DNA of 64,000 nt from Flavobacteriaceae bacterium UBA7684. GTDB taxonomy: Bacteria > Bacteroidota > Bacteroidia > Flavobacteriales > Flavobacteriaceae. Position 1 is the stretch's first letter. Each line of letters begins with the position of its first letter. The notes under the pieces are model-generated. The model was not told the origin of the DNA and did not search any database. It saw only the letters and a list, made by a program, of their open reading frames with translations. This document shows positions 50,625 through 60,925 of this stretch, one piece after another. A program made the position numbers and the translations under genes. The DNA is taken from NCBI GenBank assembly GCA_002482885.1, contig DLGW01000016.1:73111-137110 (forward strand). Reading direction: 5' to 3'.

Positions 50625-52391
50625 CTATGATAATTGTTTTTCCAGTGAACCCAGCAACTGAACTGCTTTTTCGTAATCTCCGTGTATCATTACTTCTGAA
50701 GCTGGAGCATACCTTGCAAATTCACAATTTTGAATTAACGCAATAAAATTAGTTATGGTTTCGTCATTAACTTTTCTGTTAGATAAAATTTCTTTAATCT
50801 TTTCTTTATGCATTTCAGAAGTTTCTATCCGTAATTTCGCCTTTAAAAAGTTATGTAATGATTTTTCTAATGCTACATAAAAAGGTTCTTTATTGTTCAA
50901 TTGTTTTTTAGCTTCTGATAAATATTTTTTAGCCAGTTTATCAGATGTTTTTAATCGATTGCCTACCACATCTAAACTGATGGTTTCTTTTCTTTTCTTA
51001 AACAAAATCAATAAAGGAATCAAACACAAAGAACCCATCATTAAAGAAAAATGTAAGGCTGAACCCAAAAAATCAGTGGTATTTACAGGATATAATTCTG
51101 TATCTGATTTAATAAACTTAAATTGTTTTGAAGCATTAACCACAACTTTTGTATTTCCTAAAATCGTGTTTTCGTCACCACCCATTAAGCCCGGACCATC
51201 AGTTACTTTAATTAATAAATCTTTAGTGGTAACTATTTTATAAGAACCCGTGTTTACATCAAAGTAAGAAAACACTATAGGTTGGATAGGGAAATTGCCT
51301 TGTTGTTGCGGAATAATGGTGTATTTGTCCGACACTTTTCCTTTGATACCTGTTAAACCAGTTACTACATTTTCATCGTGTACGGGTTCATACATTTCTA
51401 AAGAAGCTGGAACAATGGGTTTGGGCAAACTAAACAATTTTAAGTTACCGTTACCCGAAACGCTCACCTCTAATTCCAACGATTCTCCATGACTTAATTC
51501 GGTTTTAGAAGGAACTACTTTAAAATCAAAACTACCTACGGCTCCACTAAACCCTATCGGTTTACCATTTTCGGGCAATGGTTTTACTTGAATGGTTTTA
51601 CTACCCGCCGATACAGTTTTATTATCGGTAGTCATAATCATGCCTCCGAATATGTCTCTGCGGTTGGTAGGTACATCTACCACTATATCTAAACTTAAAG
51701 GCTCAATTTCTAATTTACCTGATTTTTGAGGATATAAAATGGTTTTTCTGAGCACCACATATCGGTAATCTTCTCCGTTGAATTTCCCTTGTTCTACCAC
51801 CAAATTAGGAATATCTATATTCTGACTCCAAAAATCATTGTATTTGGGTGTGTCTATTTCTTTCCAAGTTCTAACACTCGCTCGGTGACTTACATAAAGT
51901 TTATAAACTACAGTAATGGGCTCGTTTAAATACGGGTTGGTTTTAGATACTTCTGCCACCAAATGAATCCCTTGATTCGTTGGAGCAACATCTAAACTAT
52001 TCGGGTCTTTAGGTTGTTCTGCGGCGGCGGTAACATTAACCACGATAGGTGAAGTTTTATATACTTGTCCTTCAATTTCTATGGAAGCTTGTTTAATAGT
52101 TAAATTACCTCTTTGCAAAGGCATTAAATAATAAGAATAGGTTTTGTTGAATGATTTTTTTCCGTTAACCCACGAAAAACTCACCGACTGATTCGGTCCG
52201 CCTACCAATCTGAATCCTTCAAAGGCAGGTGGGTCAAAATTATCTCCGTCTTCATTCATTACAAAATCAACTCTTAATCTTTCGTTTAAAGCAATAGAGG
52301 TTCTGCTCACTTTAGCCTCAAACTGAATTTGAGCCCAAATGATTTGGCCAATTAATAACATGCTTAAACATAGGTAAGTTCTGATTTTCAT
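50625..52391 (-). CDS. batD: BatD-like oxygen-tolerance protein
   Basis: The 588-aa protein has a signal peptide, several Ig-like beta domains (RTSIALNERLRVDF, LEVSVSGNGNLKLFSLPKP) and one membrane segment (ALHFSLMMGSLCLIPLLILF) before a cytoplasmic tail. This is the BatD architecture of Bacteroides aerotolerance operons. It lies between batC and batE. Confidence 0.9.
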   Translation of the reverse strand: MKIRTYLCLSMLLIGQIIWAQIQFEAKVSRTSIALNERLRVDFVMNEDGDNFDPPAFEGFRLVGGPNQSVSFSWVNGKKSFNKTYSYYLMPLQRGNLTIKQASIEIEGQVYKTSPIVVNVTAAAEQPKDPNSLDVAPTNQGIHLVAEVSKTNPYLNEPITVVYKLYVSHRASVRTWKEIDTPKYNDFWSQNIDIPNLVVEQGKFNGEDYRYVVLRKTILYPQKSGKLEIEPLSLDIVVDVPTNRRDIFGGMIMTTDNKTVSAGSKTIQVKPLPENGKPIGFSGAVGSFDFKVVPSKTELSHGESLELEVSVSGNGNLKLFSLPKPIVPASLEMYEPVHDENVVTGLTGIKGKVSDKYTIIPQQQGNFPIQPIVFSYFDVNTGSYKIVTTKDLLIKVTDGPGLMGGDENTILGNTKVVVNASKQFKFIKSDTELYPVNTTDFLGSALHFSLMMGSLCLIPLLILFKKRKETISLDVVGNRLKTSDKLAKKYLSEAKKQLNNKEPFYVALEKSLHNFLKAKLRIETSEMHKEKIKEILSNRKVNDETITNFIALIQNCEFARYAPASEVMIHGDYEKAVQLLGSLEKQLS

Positions 52392-52395
52392 ATCA

Positions 52396-53127
52396 CTACC
52401 AATCTTTTTCTTGTTTTACAGGTTTCGCTTTTACCTTTTGTAAATTCATTTTTTCCTGCACCTTTTTTTCTTCGTTGTTAACCGCTTCTAGCAAACTTTC
52501 CATACGTTGTTTGGAAAATTTACCCTCTTGGGGTTTATCCTCTCCTTTTTTAGGTGCTTCTGGATTGTCTTTTTTATTCTCGTCTTGATTATCCTTTTTA
52601 TCGTTAGGATTGTCTTGCTTTTTATTTTCTGGACTTTCTTTTTTATTCTCGTTTTTGTCGTCTTTTTTATCCTTGCCACTTTTATCGTCTTTAGGTGGAT
52701 TTTCTTTCAGCATTTTTTTGGCTAAAGCATAATTGTACCTAGTTTCTTCGTCGTGTGGATTATTTCTTAAGGCGTTTTTATAGGCCTCTACGGCTTCGCC
52801 ATATTTTTTTTCTTTCATAAATACATTACCAATATTGTGTAACGCTTTGTGTCTTTCTAATTTATCGGTTACCACTTCAATCGCTTTGGCGTAGGCGTAT
52901 TTGGCTTCTGAAGCGTGATTGGTTTTGTACAATGTGTTTCCTAAATTATAGACACTTACAGCCTTTAAAGGTTGTTTGGCTTGTGATTTTCGGTAATTAT
53001 ACTCTGCTTCTACGTATTTTTTTTCTTTAAACTGAGTATTCGCCACAGCCAATTCTTTATCTTTTTGTTGTGCCTGAGCACCCAAAAAAATTAAAAATAA
53101 GATGTTAAAAACTTGCCACTTACTCAT
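52396..53127 (-). CDS. batC: BatC-like TPR protein
   Basis: The 243-aa protein has a signal peptide, three TPR repeats (about 28-125, AVSVYNLGNTLYKTN, ALHNIGNVFMKEKKYGEAV) and a long Lys/Asp/Asn/Glu-rich tail with tandem KKDNxENKK-like blocks (about 145-210). Its start overlaps the batB stop by 4 nt. Confidence 0.9.
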   Translation of the reverse strand: MSKWQVFNILFLIFLGAQAQQKDKELAVANTQFKEKKYVEAEYNYRKSQAKQPLKAVSVYNLGNTLYKTNHASEAKYAYAKAIEVVTDKLERHKALHNIGNVFMKEKKYGEAVEAYKNALRNNPHDEETRYNYALAKKMLKENPPKDDKSGKDKKDDKNENKKESPENKKQDNPNDKKDNQDENKKDNPEAPKKGEDKPQEGKFSKQRMESLLEAVNNEEKKVQEKMNLQKVKAKPVKQEKDW

Positions 53128-54164
53128 GATTGTTCTTCGTTAAAAAGATTCAATTTTTTTAGCCAAGGAGTCTTTCTTTCTAGTACAAAAATATCTAAAA
53201 ACAACACTAAAAATGCTAAAGCCAAAAACCATTGAAATTGGTCTTTATAATCGGACACTTTTTGGGTTTCGTATTCTTTCTTTTCAATCTCGTCTAATTC
53301 TTTTTTAAATTCGTCTACCACTTGTTTGGTACTACTGCCATTAATATAAACGCCACTAGTTGCCAAAGCTATATTTTTCAACTCTTCTTCGTCCATTTTG
53401 GTAACCACTACCTCATCATTATTGTCTTTTAAAAAGCTTTTTACAATCCCGTTGGATTTTATAGGAATGGGGCCTCCTTTGGGAGTTCCTACGCCTATAG
53501 TGATGATTTTCATTCCGTTTTCCGCGGCATTTTCGGCAGCATCTTTTGCGTCTTCGGAATGATCTTCTCCGTCGGAAACCAAAACTAACAACCGCGCCGT
53601 TTGTTCTTCTTGGTTAAAATAACCCGCGGCCAATTCTATGGCTTCGTTGATGGCTGTTCCTTGTGAAGACACCATGTCGGTATTCATGCTTTGTAAGAAC
53701 ATTTTAGCCACACTGTAATCGGTGGTTATGGGTAATACTGGGTAAGCACTACCTGCATAAGCAACAATACCGATTCTGTCTGCGCCTAATTGGTTAATCA
53801 ACTGCATGACCAATTGTTTGCTTTTTTCTAATCTATTGGGCGCAATGTCTTCCGCCAACATACTTTTAGAAACGTCTACGGCAAAAACAATATCAATTCC
53901 TTCTCTTTTTACGGTTTCTAATTTAGTACCTACTTTGGGATTCACTAAAGCAACTACTATAAATATAATGGCCCAAATTCCTGTTAAAAGTTTAAAGAAT
54001 TGTTTAGACTTGGATTGATAAGCACTTAGTCTTTTTACCAATTCTAATGCTCCAAATTCTTTTTGTTTCTGTTTTTTCCAGAATAATAAATACAAAAACA
54101 GCCCGAATATAATCGGAATAATTAATAATAAATACAGATATATTTTTTCGTCTAACTCAAACAT
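53124..54164 (-). CDS. batB: BatB von Willebrand factor A membrane protein
   Basis: The 346-aa protein has two N-terminal membrane segments, a VWA domain with the MIDAS motif DVSKS (Asp97, Ser99, Ser101), and a C-terminal membrane segment. BatA and BatB form a membrane complex in Bacteroides needed for oxygen tolerance. Confidence 0.95.
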   Translation of the reverse strand: MFELDEKIYLYLLLIIPIIFGLFLYLLFWKKQKQKEFGALELVKRLSAYQSKSKQFFKLLTGIWAIIFIVVALVNPKVGTKLETVKREGIDIVFAVDVSKSMLAEDIAPNRLEKSKQLVMQLINQLGADRIGIVAYAGSAYPVLPITTDYSVAKMFLQSMNTDMVSSQGTAINEAIELAAGYFNQEEQTARLLVLVSDGEDHSEDAKDAAENAAENGMKIITIGVGTPKGGPIPIKSNGIVKSFLKDNNDEVVVTKMDEEELKNIALATSGVYINGSSTKQVVDEFKKELDEIEKKEYETQKVSDYKDQFQWFLALAFLVLFLDIFVLERKTPWLKKLNLFNEEQS

Positions 54165-54169
54165 AAATC

Positions 54170-55171
54170 TTATACAAAACTTCTGAATACGGTGTATTTT
54201 AAAATCAATTCTACCAACAACAACAACAAGGCAGGCAGTGCTAATAACCTGAATTTTTCATCGTAGTGAAAGTACTTTAATTCTTCTATCTCTGTTGTTT
54301 CCAGCTTGTTAATTTCATTGTAAATTTCTCTTAACTTTTTATTATCGGTAGCTCTAAAGTATTTACCATCGGTAATTTTGGCAATATTCCGCATTAAAGC
54401 TTCGTCAATTTCTACTTGCATGGGTCTGAACAACATTTCGCCTGTTGGGGTTAAAGCATACGGAAATTCCGCTACGCCATTGGTACCGATTCCAATGGTA
54501 TATACTTTTATACCGTATTCTTTAGCCAATTCAGCTGCCGAACCTGGCTCTAAAAACCCAGAATTATTCACTCCATCAGTTAGCAGTATAATCACTTTAC
54601 TTTTGGCTTTGCTGTCTTTTAATCGATTGATGGAAGTCGCTAATCCCATTCCGATACCTGTTCCGTCTTTTAAAACATTATCATATTTAATAGTTCTTAA
54701 AGCTTCTTGAACAATAGTTTTATCAACAGTTACGGGTGTTCGGGTATAACTTTCTGCGGCATAGACCACCACACCTATTCGATCGTTGGTTCGGGCTTGT
54801 ACAAATTCAGCAGCTACTTTTTTTAACGCCTCTATTCTGTTGGGTTTTAAATCTTTGGCCAACATACTGGCAGAAACATCAATCGCCATAACAATATCAA
54901 TTCCTTTAGTGGTTTTGGTTTTGTTGCTGATGTCTACTTTTTGCGGTCGGGCTAAGGCTACTATTAATAAACTTAAGGCTCCGATTCTTAACACAATCAA
55001 AATATATCTGAATTGTCCTAACCAATGGGCAGTATGCTCCAGACCTTTTAAAGTACTTATGGTTAAATGACTTTGTTTTTTATTTCGTTTCCAAATTTCC
55101 CACAATATGGGTAAGGGCAGTAATAAAAACAGCCAAAAGAATTCTGGATTTAAAAAAGTGACTCCTTTCAT
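54170..55171 (-). CDS. batA: BatA von Willebrand factor A membrane protein
   Basis: The 333-aa protein is like BatB: membrane segments at about 11-25 and 55-73, VWA domain with MIDAS motif DVSAS (Asp98, Ser100, Ser102) and a C-terminal membrane segment. It lies one nt from the upstream gene and 5 nt from batB. Confidence 0.95.
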   Translation of the reverse strand: MKGVTFLNPEFFWLFLLLPLPILWEIWKRNKKQSHLTISTLKGLEHTAHWLGQFRYILIVLRIGALSLLIVALARPQKVDISNKTKTTKGIDIVMAIDVSASMLAKDLKPNRIEALKKVAAEFVQARTNDRIGVVVYAAESYTRTPVTVDKTIVQEALRTIKYDNVLKDGTGIGMGLATSINRLKDSKAKSKVIILLTDGVNNSGFLEPGSAAELAKEYGIKVYTIGIGTNGVAEFPYALTPTGEMLFRPMQVEIDEALMRNIAKITDGKYFRATDNKKLREIYNEINKLETTEIEELKYFHYDEKFRLLALPALLLLLVELILKYTVFRSFV

Positions 55172-55172
55172 G

Positions 55173-56744
55173 TTAATGTACTTTTTTAAGTTCTACCGAA
55201 TTAATGATTTTCTGTTTTACTTTTTCGGCATATTCGTCTTGGTCTCTATAAACGACCATAACTTGCTGAACCGCTCCTTCTTGTGCAAAAAGCAACATTT
55301 CGTAACGTACGCGTTTGTATTCTTCCTCGCCAATGGCTATGGGCATAGAAAAAGACCCAAATGCCTTTTTGCCTGTAAATCCTTCGGTGGTTTGATAATC
55401 GTCTTGATCTACCAAAATACTATGCGCTCCTTTAGATTCTATTCTTTTTAAGGCTTTATTCAGTTCTAATTCTAAATCCACTTTTTCTGTAGTCGGGCGG
55501 GTATCTACCAAAATGTATAGATTTTCTGAAAGGTCTCCGTAGGTAAAGGTAGATTTACTTTTACTAGTTCGGGTTAAAACATCTGGAGCGGTTAATTTTA
55601 AACTAGGGTTTCCGTATTCGCTCAGATACCATTCCCCTTCTAAAACACTTTTAGCACTTTTGCCTCCAAATATTTCGGACATAAAGCCCAAACCTTTATC
55701 AAAAACCAAATAACCCATTCCTGCATACACCAGAATTAAAGACGCAATGGCAATTCCAATCCATTGCTTTTTAGTGATTTTTTTCTTTTGTTTTTCGGTT
55801 TGTTGTTGCTGTTCTGGAGTAACCACAACTTCTTCAGGTATGGCCTGATTAATCGTTGTAATTATTTTTTCAATTTGATTTCTATCAGAAGTGATTTCAA
55901 AATCCAAGGGTTTAGATTTAGCAAATTTTACCAAATCGGCATTTTTTAACACCTTTTCTAAATGATGCATCACCTCGGCAGATACCGACATTTTTTTATC
56001 TACAATTTGGGTACGTAGTTCTTCTATCAATTCCGAAGTAGTACTTTCCATAGCGTGTACTCGTAACGCTTCTTCTAAATAAGTTCGAGTAATTTCCGTT
56101 AATTCAATGTAATAATCTTTAACGGCTCCTTTTTGCCATAATTCCTTTTCTTCTAACCTAGACAATAGGGTTACGGCTTTTTCTATAGGGGTGGCAAAAT
56201 GTTCTTCGACTTCTTCTTTGTTAGCAATAGAACGGTATTTTTTAAATAAATAATAGAACAACCCAAGTGTTACAGGCACTAATAACCACCACAACCATTG
56301 CCAAGAAAAACTTTTTTCGGCATCGATAATAGGGCGAATATCATACATTTTTTGTTTTAAGGTATCAACTACCACATCGGCTACGGTAACCGATATAGAA
56401 TCAGAAAAATGCACTTGGTCGTTAATAATTACCGACAATCTAGGCACTACATATTTACCAGAATCAAATTTAGTTAAGCCATAACGTTTAACTAATTCGT
56501 AAGCGTCTGATTTTTTAATGGTATCGGTAGGATAAGATTCCAACACTTCAAAAGCCCCGAATTGATTGGCTTCTGGAAAAATAACTTTAAATTTTTTAGG
56601 CACCTTGGTTTTTAATACCAAATTAAGTTGTGCACCTATTTTTATGGCCGAAGAATCTACTTTGGCTTCCACAGCAAGCTTTTGAGCACTTACTGAAAGC
56701 GTAACTAATAAAATCCAAAAAGAACAAAGTAATTTTTTATTCAT
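55173..56744 (-). CDS. Bat-operon membrane protein (523 aa), BatD-like N-terminus
   Basis: A signal peptide (MNKKLLCSFWILLVTLSVSAQ) and an Ig-like region (KVDSSAIKIGAQLNLVLKT) resembling BatD are followed by membrane segments near 150 and 340 and a C-terminal extracytoplasmic domain (GEWYLSEYGNP). It lies between the DUF58 and batA genes with 1-5 nt gaps. Its role in the Bat complex is inferred from position. Confidence 0.8.
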   Translation of the reverse strand: MNKKLLCSFWILLVTLSVSAQKLAVEAKVDSSAIKIGAQLNLVLKTKVPKKFKVIFPEANQFGAFEVLESYPTDTIKKSDAYELVKRYGLTKFDSGKYVVPRLSVIINDQVHFSDSISVTVADVVVDTLKQKMYDIRPIIDAEKSFSWQWLWWLLVPVTLGLFYYLFKKYRSIANKEEVEEHFATPIEKAVTLLSRLEEKELWQKGAVKDYYIELTEITRTYLEEALRVHAMESTTSELIEELRTQIVDKKMSVSAEVMHHLEKVLKNADLVKFAKSKPLDFEITSDRNQIEKIITTINQAIPEEVVVTPEQQQQTEKQKKKITKKQWIGIAIASLILVYAGMGYLVFDKGLGFMSEIFGGKSAKSVLEGEWYLSEYGNPSLKLTAPDVLTRTSKSKSTFTYGDLSENLYILVDTRPTTEKVDLELELNKALKRIESKGAHSILVDQDDYQTTEGFTGKKAFGSFSMPIAIGEEEYKRVRYEMLLFAQEGAVQQVMVVYRDQDEYAEKVKQKIINSVELKKVH

Positions 56745-56749
56745 ACCAC

Positions 56750-57613
56750 TTATCTGGATTTAAAATAACCTAGCAACTTGGTTACATAGGATTCGTCTAC
56801 TCGGGTTTGGATTTGCCCTGCGCCGCATTTGGTAAACACCTGTTGGAATTCTTCGGTTTTTTCACGGAAGTATTTTTCATAAGCCATTCTTACCGTAGCC
56901 GATGAAGTATTTACCCATTCCACTTTTTTAGTTTCTGCATCAATCATCGGCACCAATCCTACATTGGGCATTTTTTCTTCGCGGGGATCGAATATTCTAA
57001 CCCCTGTAATGTCGTGTTTTTTACTTACGATTTTTAAATTGTGTTCGTAATCATCGGACATAAAATCCGAAATCAAAAACACTATCGCTTTCTTTTTTAA
57101 AACGCCCGATAAAAATTTTAAAGCCTGAGCGATATCTGTTTGGGTGTTATTAGGTTCAAATTCAATTAATTCACGAATAATTCTAAGAACATGGGATCTT
57201 CCTTTTTTAGGTGGAATATATAATTCGATTTGATCTGTAAATAAAATCAATCCGATTTTATCGTTGTTTTGGGTAGCTGAAAAAGCTAAAGTTGCTGCAA
57301 TTTCGGTAATGATTTCTTTTTTAAAACCATTAACTGTTCCGAAGTTTTCTGAACCACTAATGTCAATCATCAACATCATGGTTAGTTCTCGTTCTTCTAC
57401 GAAAACTTTCACGTAAGGATCGTTATGACGGGCGGTTACATTCCAGTCAATATTTCGAATTTCATCTCCGAACTGATAAGGTCTTACCTCGCTAAAAGTC
57501 ATCCCCTTACCTTTAAAAAAGGTATGGTATTCCCCGGAAAAGATATGATTACTTAACCGGCGGGTTTTAATTTCTATTTTTCTGACTTTTTTGAGTAGTT
57601 CTTTGGTGTCCAT
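56750..57613 (-). CDS. DUF58 VWA-like protein of the moxR-bat operon
   Basis: The 287-aa cytosolic protein has the DUF58 start (RRLSNHIFSGEYHTFFKGKG), the RPYQFGDEIRNIDWNVTARHNDPYVKVF signature (in part) and a VWA-like motif DISGS (Asp84, Ser86, Ser88). It is a regular partner of MoxR ATPases. A repeat element occupies the gap to moxR. Confidence 0.93.
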   Translation of the reverse strand: MDTKELLKKVRKIEIKTRRLSNHIFSGEYHTFFKGKGMTFSEVRPYQFGDEIRNIDWNVTARHNDPYVKVFVEERELTMMLMIDISGSENFGTVNGFKKEIITEIAATLAFSATQNNDKIGLILFTDQIELYIPPKKGRSHVLRIIRELIEFEPNNTQTDIAQALKFLSGVLKKKAIVFLISDFMSDDYEHNLKIVSKKHDITGVRIFDPREEKMPNVGLVPMIDAETKKVEWVNTSSATVRMAYEKYFREKTEEFQQVFTKCGAGQIQTRVDESYVTKLLGYFKSR

Positions 57614-57680
57614 TTTTCTTTGTTTCAGGTTTCAGGTTTTCTTTGTTTCAGGTTTTAACTTGAAACATTAAACTTGATAC
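57614..57680. repeat. GTTTCAGG repeat element between moxR and the DUF58 gene
   Basis: Repeats of TTGTTTCAGGTTT (57620-57655) face TTAACTTGAAACATTAAACTTG (57656-57676, approximate). GTTTCA pairs with TGAAAC. Same type as 4469-4514. Confidence 0.8.
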
Positions 57681-57685
57681 AAAAA

Positions 57686-58687
57686 TTAAGGAACCTCAAC
57701 CTCGTTTACGATTTTATTAATGATGTCTACCGAAGTGATGTTTTCGGCTTCTGCCTCGTAGGTAATGCCTATTCGGTGTCTTAACACGTCGTGTACTACC
57801 GCTCTAACATCTTCGGGAATTACATATCCTCTTCGTTTAATAAAAGCGTAACATTTTGCCGCAATAGCTAAATTGACACTTCCCCTTGGAGAAGCTCCGT
57901 AACTGATTAATGGTTTTAATTCCGCTAGTTTATATTTTTCAGGAAAACGCGTCGCAAAAACAATATCTAGTATATATTTTTCGATTTTTTCGTCCATATA
58001 TACTTCGCGAACCATTTGTTGTGCTTTTAAAATCTGCTCTACAGACACCACTTGGTTAATTACATCTGAAGCTCCTTTTAAATTTTGGCGCATCACCAAA
58101 CGTTCTTCTTCCATTTTAGGATAATCAATTACCGCTTTAAGCATAAAACGGTCTAATTGGGCTTCGGGTAACGGATAAGTTCCTTCTTGTTCTAATGGGT
58201 TTTGGGTAGCTAACACTAAAAAAGGTCTTTCTAAGTGAAAGGTTTGGTCGCCAATAGTTACCTGTTTTTCCTGCATGGCTTGTAGTAAAGCCGATTGTAC
58301 TTTTGCAGGCGCTCGGTTGATCTCATCTGCCAATACAAAATTGGCAAAAATGGGACCTTTTTTGATGCTGAATTCGTTTTGTTTGATGTTGTAAATCATG
58401 GTTCCCACCACATCGGCAGGCAATAAATCTGGGGTAAATTGAATTCTACTTAAAGTACCGTGCAAAGCTTTACACAAAGAACTAATGGCTAAAGTTTTTG
58501 CCAAACCTGGAACTCCTTCTAAAAGAATGTGGCCCTGACCCAATAAACCAATCAACAATCTTTCAATCATATGCTTTTGACCTACTATGGATTTGGATAA
58601 TTCCATAGTTAACAAATCAATAAATGCACTCTCTCTTTCTATCTTTTCGTTAATCGCTCGAATGTCAATAGTAGTGTTCTCTTCCAT
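57686..58687 (-). CDS. moxR: MoxR-family AAA+ ATPase
   Basis: The 333-aa protein has Walker A GVPGLAKT (58-65), Walker B LVLADEINRAPAKVQSALLQ and ATQNPLEQEGTYPLPEAQLDRF (part shown), the MoxR signature. It opens the bat operon and is thought to act as a chaperone with the VWA proteins. Confidence 0.97.
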   Translation of the reverse strand: MEENTTIDIRAINEKIERESAFIDLLTMELSKSIVGQKHMIERLLIGLLGQGHILLEGVPGLAKTLAISSLCKALHGTLSRIQFTPDLLPADVVGTMIYNIKQNEFSIKKGPIFANFVLADEINRAPAKVQSALLQAMQEKQVTIGDQTFHLERPFLVLATQNPLEQEGTYPLPEAQLDRFMLKAVIDYPKMEEERLVMRQNLKGASDVINQVVSVEQILKAQQMVREVYMDEKIEKYILDIVFATRFPEKYKLAELKPLISYGASPRGSVNLAIAAKCYAFIKRRGYVIPEDVRAVVHDVLRHRIGITYEAEAENITSVDIINKIVNEVEVP

Positions 58688-58854
58688 GTATTAATTGAGT
58701 TTAGTTTACAGTTAGCAAATTGAAAAATTTATTTCGAGGTATGATGTTAATAGAGCGTTAAAAAGAATCAAAAATCAGACATTTATACCTAGGGAATAAA
58801 GAATAGTTTTTTATCTTGTATTCCATTTTATGACTTATTTACAACCACTAAAAT

Positions 58855-59730
58855 ATGCTTAATAAACCTAACTATACAAAAGTAATTGCAGGCACCATGA
58901 ATTGGGGTGTTTGGGGTAGTAATTTAACCACTATTCAAATGGCGGAAATGATAGCGGTTTGTTTAGACAATCAAATCACCAGTTTTGATCATGCCGATAT
59001 TTATGGCGGGCATACCACCGAAGCGGCTTTTGGAAAAGCTTTTAAAGAAACGGACATTGCTCGAAAAGATATTCAGTTAATCACTAAATGTGGTATTAAA
59101 TACCCCTCAGAAAATAGAAATTATCCTTTAAAACATTACGATTATTCGGTAGAACACATCGTATTTTCGGTAGAAAATTCCTTAAAAAATTTAAACACCG
59201 ATTATATCGATTTATTGCTTTTACACAGACCTAGCCCCTTAATGCAGCCCGAAATTATTGCAGAGGCCATTTCTAAATTAAAAAAAGAAGGTAAAATCAT
59301 AGATTTTGGTTTGTCTAATTTTACCAGTTCACAAACCGATTTAATACAATCTAAAATCAAAGTCGATTTTAATCAGATTCAATTTTCGATTTCTAATTCC
59401 GAATCCATGACCGATGGCAGTTTAGATTACATGAGGTTGCACAAAATAACACCCATGGCTTGGAATCCTTTAGGAACTATTTTTAGAGAAGAGTCCGAGC
59501 ACAGCACAAGGGTTAAATTAGTTTTAAGTCAGTTAGCGATTAAATATCATGTTACTACAGATGTTATTTTGTTAGCTTGGATTCAAAAACATCCCGCAAA
59601 TATTATCCCCGTAACGGGCACATCCGACAAATACAAAATTCACAACATTGCTAAATCATGGCGCATTCAATTGGCTAACGAAGATTGGTTTGCTTTATGG
59701 GAGGCAGCCATGGGTCATAAGGTTCCTTAA
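58855..59730 (+). CDS. Aldo/keto reductase
   Basis: The 291-aa TIM-barrel protein has the AKR catalytic set: Asp/Tyr in FDHADIYGG, Lys in LITKCG and His in LLLHRP, then the NPLG-containing and GTSDKYKI C-terminal loops for NADPH. It resembles YdhF-type oxidoreductases. The substrate is unknown. The next gene starts 21 nt downstream. Confidence 0.93.
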   Translation: MLNKPNYTKVIAGTMNWGVWGSNLTTIQMAEMIAVCLDNQITSFDHADIYGGHTTEAAFGKAFKETDIARKDIQLITKCGIKYPSENRNYPLKHYDYSVEHIVFSVENSLKNLNTDYIDLLLLHRPSPLMQPEIIAEAISKLKKEGKIIDFGLSNFTSSQTDLIQSKIKVDFNQIQFSISNSESMTDGSLDYMRLHKITPMAWNPLGTIFREESEHSTRVKLVLSQLAIKYHVTTDVILLAWIQKHPANIIPVTGTSDKYKIHNIAKSWRIQLANEDWFALWEAAMGHKVP

Positions 59731-59751
59731 AATAATAATTTGTAAGAAGCT

Positions 59752-60900
59752 ATGATTAATAAAAGGTTACTGATTAAAAACTTATTGGCGCATACTCACG
59801 AGAACAGTTTTTATGATAAAAAACGCCGTTTAGAATTAGAAACTCGCGAAGGAAAATCTAAGTTTTTAAAACATATTTGTGCTTTATCTAATGCCAATCC
59901 AAACAACAATTCCTATTTGGTGGTTGGGATTGAAGATGCTGACAATACTATTGTTGGGGTAGACTTTTTTGACGATAGTAGAATTCAAAATTTGGTGAAT
60001 GCCTATTTAGACAATCCACCAAAAATTTTATACGAAAACATCCCATTTCCACATTTACCCAAAGACAAAGTGGTGGGATTAGTCACTATTTATAATAATA
60101 AGGCTGTTTCTTGTTTTAAAAAAGGCATCCATACAATTTACCCTGGCACGGTTTACCGTAGAATTGGCAGTAATTCCATGCCTTATTTTGGGAAATTCAC
60201 CATAGAATCTGAAAATACTGAAATTGTTCAATCCATAGAAAAAAATTCTAAAAACAGTATTCAAGACACCTTAGACGGCGTGGTTGAATTCATGGGTAAC
60301 GGACACCTAAATATGAATCCTAAATACAAAGTTTTTAAAGAACTGTTCGTATTGTGTTGGGCAGGAATCAAAAAGAAGGTCAAAGAAGATGTTTATTATT
60401 CTAGAGTAGACATTGAATTAATAAGCGAGCAAATTAAATTGTTTTACTCGGCACAAGACGAAGTGAGCATCGAATACAACGAAGACCGTTTTGAAATTAC
60501 AGAATATATTTCGGTAAAGATTAACTACAAACGAGATTTTTTTCCGCTAGAAAAGGTAAGTATTAATTTTTTTGAAAATGGAAACTACAATATTGAACGC
60601 GAAGTAATTTTTAAAACCCCTAACTACAATAAAAAGCTATTAAAGGCCTTATTCAATAACTGTTTGGTTTTGCTTGAAAAAGTAAAACAAAATGAATTGT
60701 TATTTGAGCATGAAACTAAAGAAATGGAAAACATTCCAGCCATTTTTATGATGTGTCATTTACAAGGTTTTGAAGGCGCTTTAAATGCGCTGTGGGAGGC
60801 CAAACCTATTCTAAAACTATACCCCGACCCTGCGGTATATCAATCTTTTAAAGGTGCGATTAGAACCTTACGGAAATTAAAATACGAATCAATCCTTTAA
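59752..60900 (+). CDS. AlbA_2 (Schlafen-type) domain protein
   Basis: The N-terminal part (to about 130) is an AlbA_2 domain, with LELETREGKSKFLKHICALSNAN, YLVVGIEDADNTIVGVD and VVGLVTIYN. The rest is a C-terminal region of about 240 residues with no clear match. Such proteins are annotated as putative DNA-binding or ATP-binding; the function is unclear. It follows the AKR gene closely. Confidence 0.82.
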   Translation: MINKRLLIKNLLAHTHENSFYDKKRRLELETREGKSKFLKHICALSNANPNNNSYLVVGIEDADNTIVGVDFFDDSRIQNLVNAYLDNPPKILYENIPFPHLPKDKVVGLVTIYNNKAVSCFKKGIHTIYPGTVYRRIGSNSMPYFGKFTIESENTEIVQSIEKNSKNSIQDTLDGVVEFMGNGHLNMNPKYKVFKELFVLCWAGIKKKVKEDVYYSRVDIELISEQIKLFYSAQDEVSIEYNEDRFEITEYISVKINYKRDFFPLEKVSINFFENGNYNIEREVIFKTPNYNKKLLKALFNNCLVLLEKVKQNELLFEHETKEMENIPAIFMMCHLQGFEGALNALWEAKPILKLYPDPAVYQSFKGAIRTLRKLKYESIL

Positions 60901-60925
60901 TTGCATTAGTATAAAGCAAATAAAA

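Noticed and set aside
52488..52725. Lys/Asn-rich or hydrophobic frames in the batC tail region
   Set aside because: They are alternate readings of the low-complexity Lys/Asp/Asn tail of batC.
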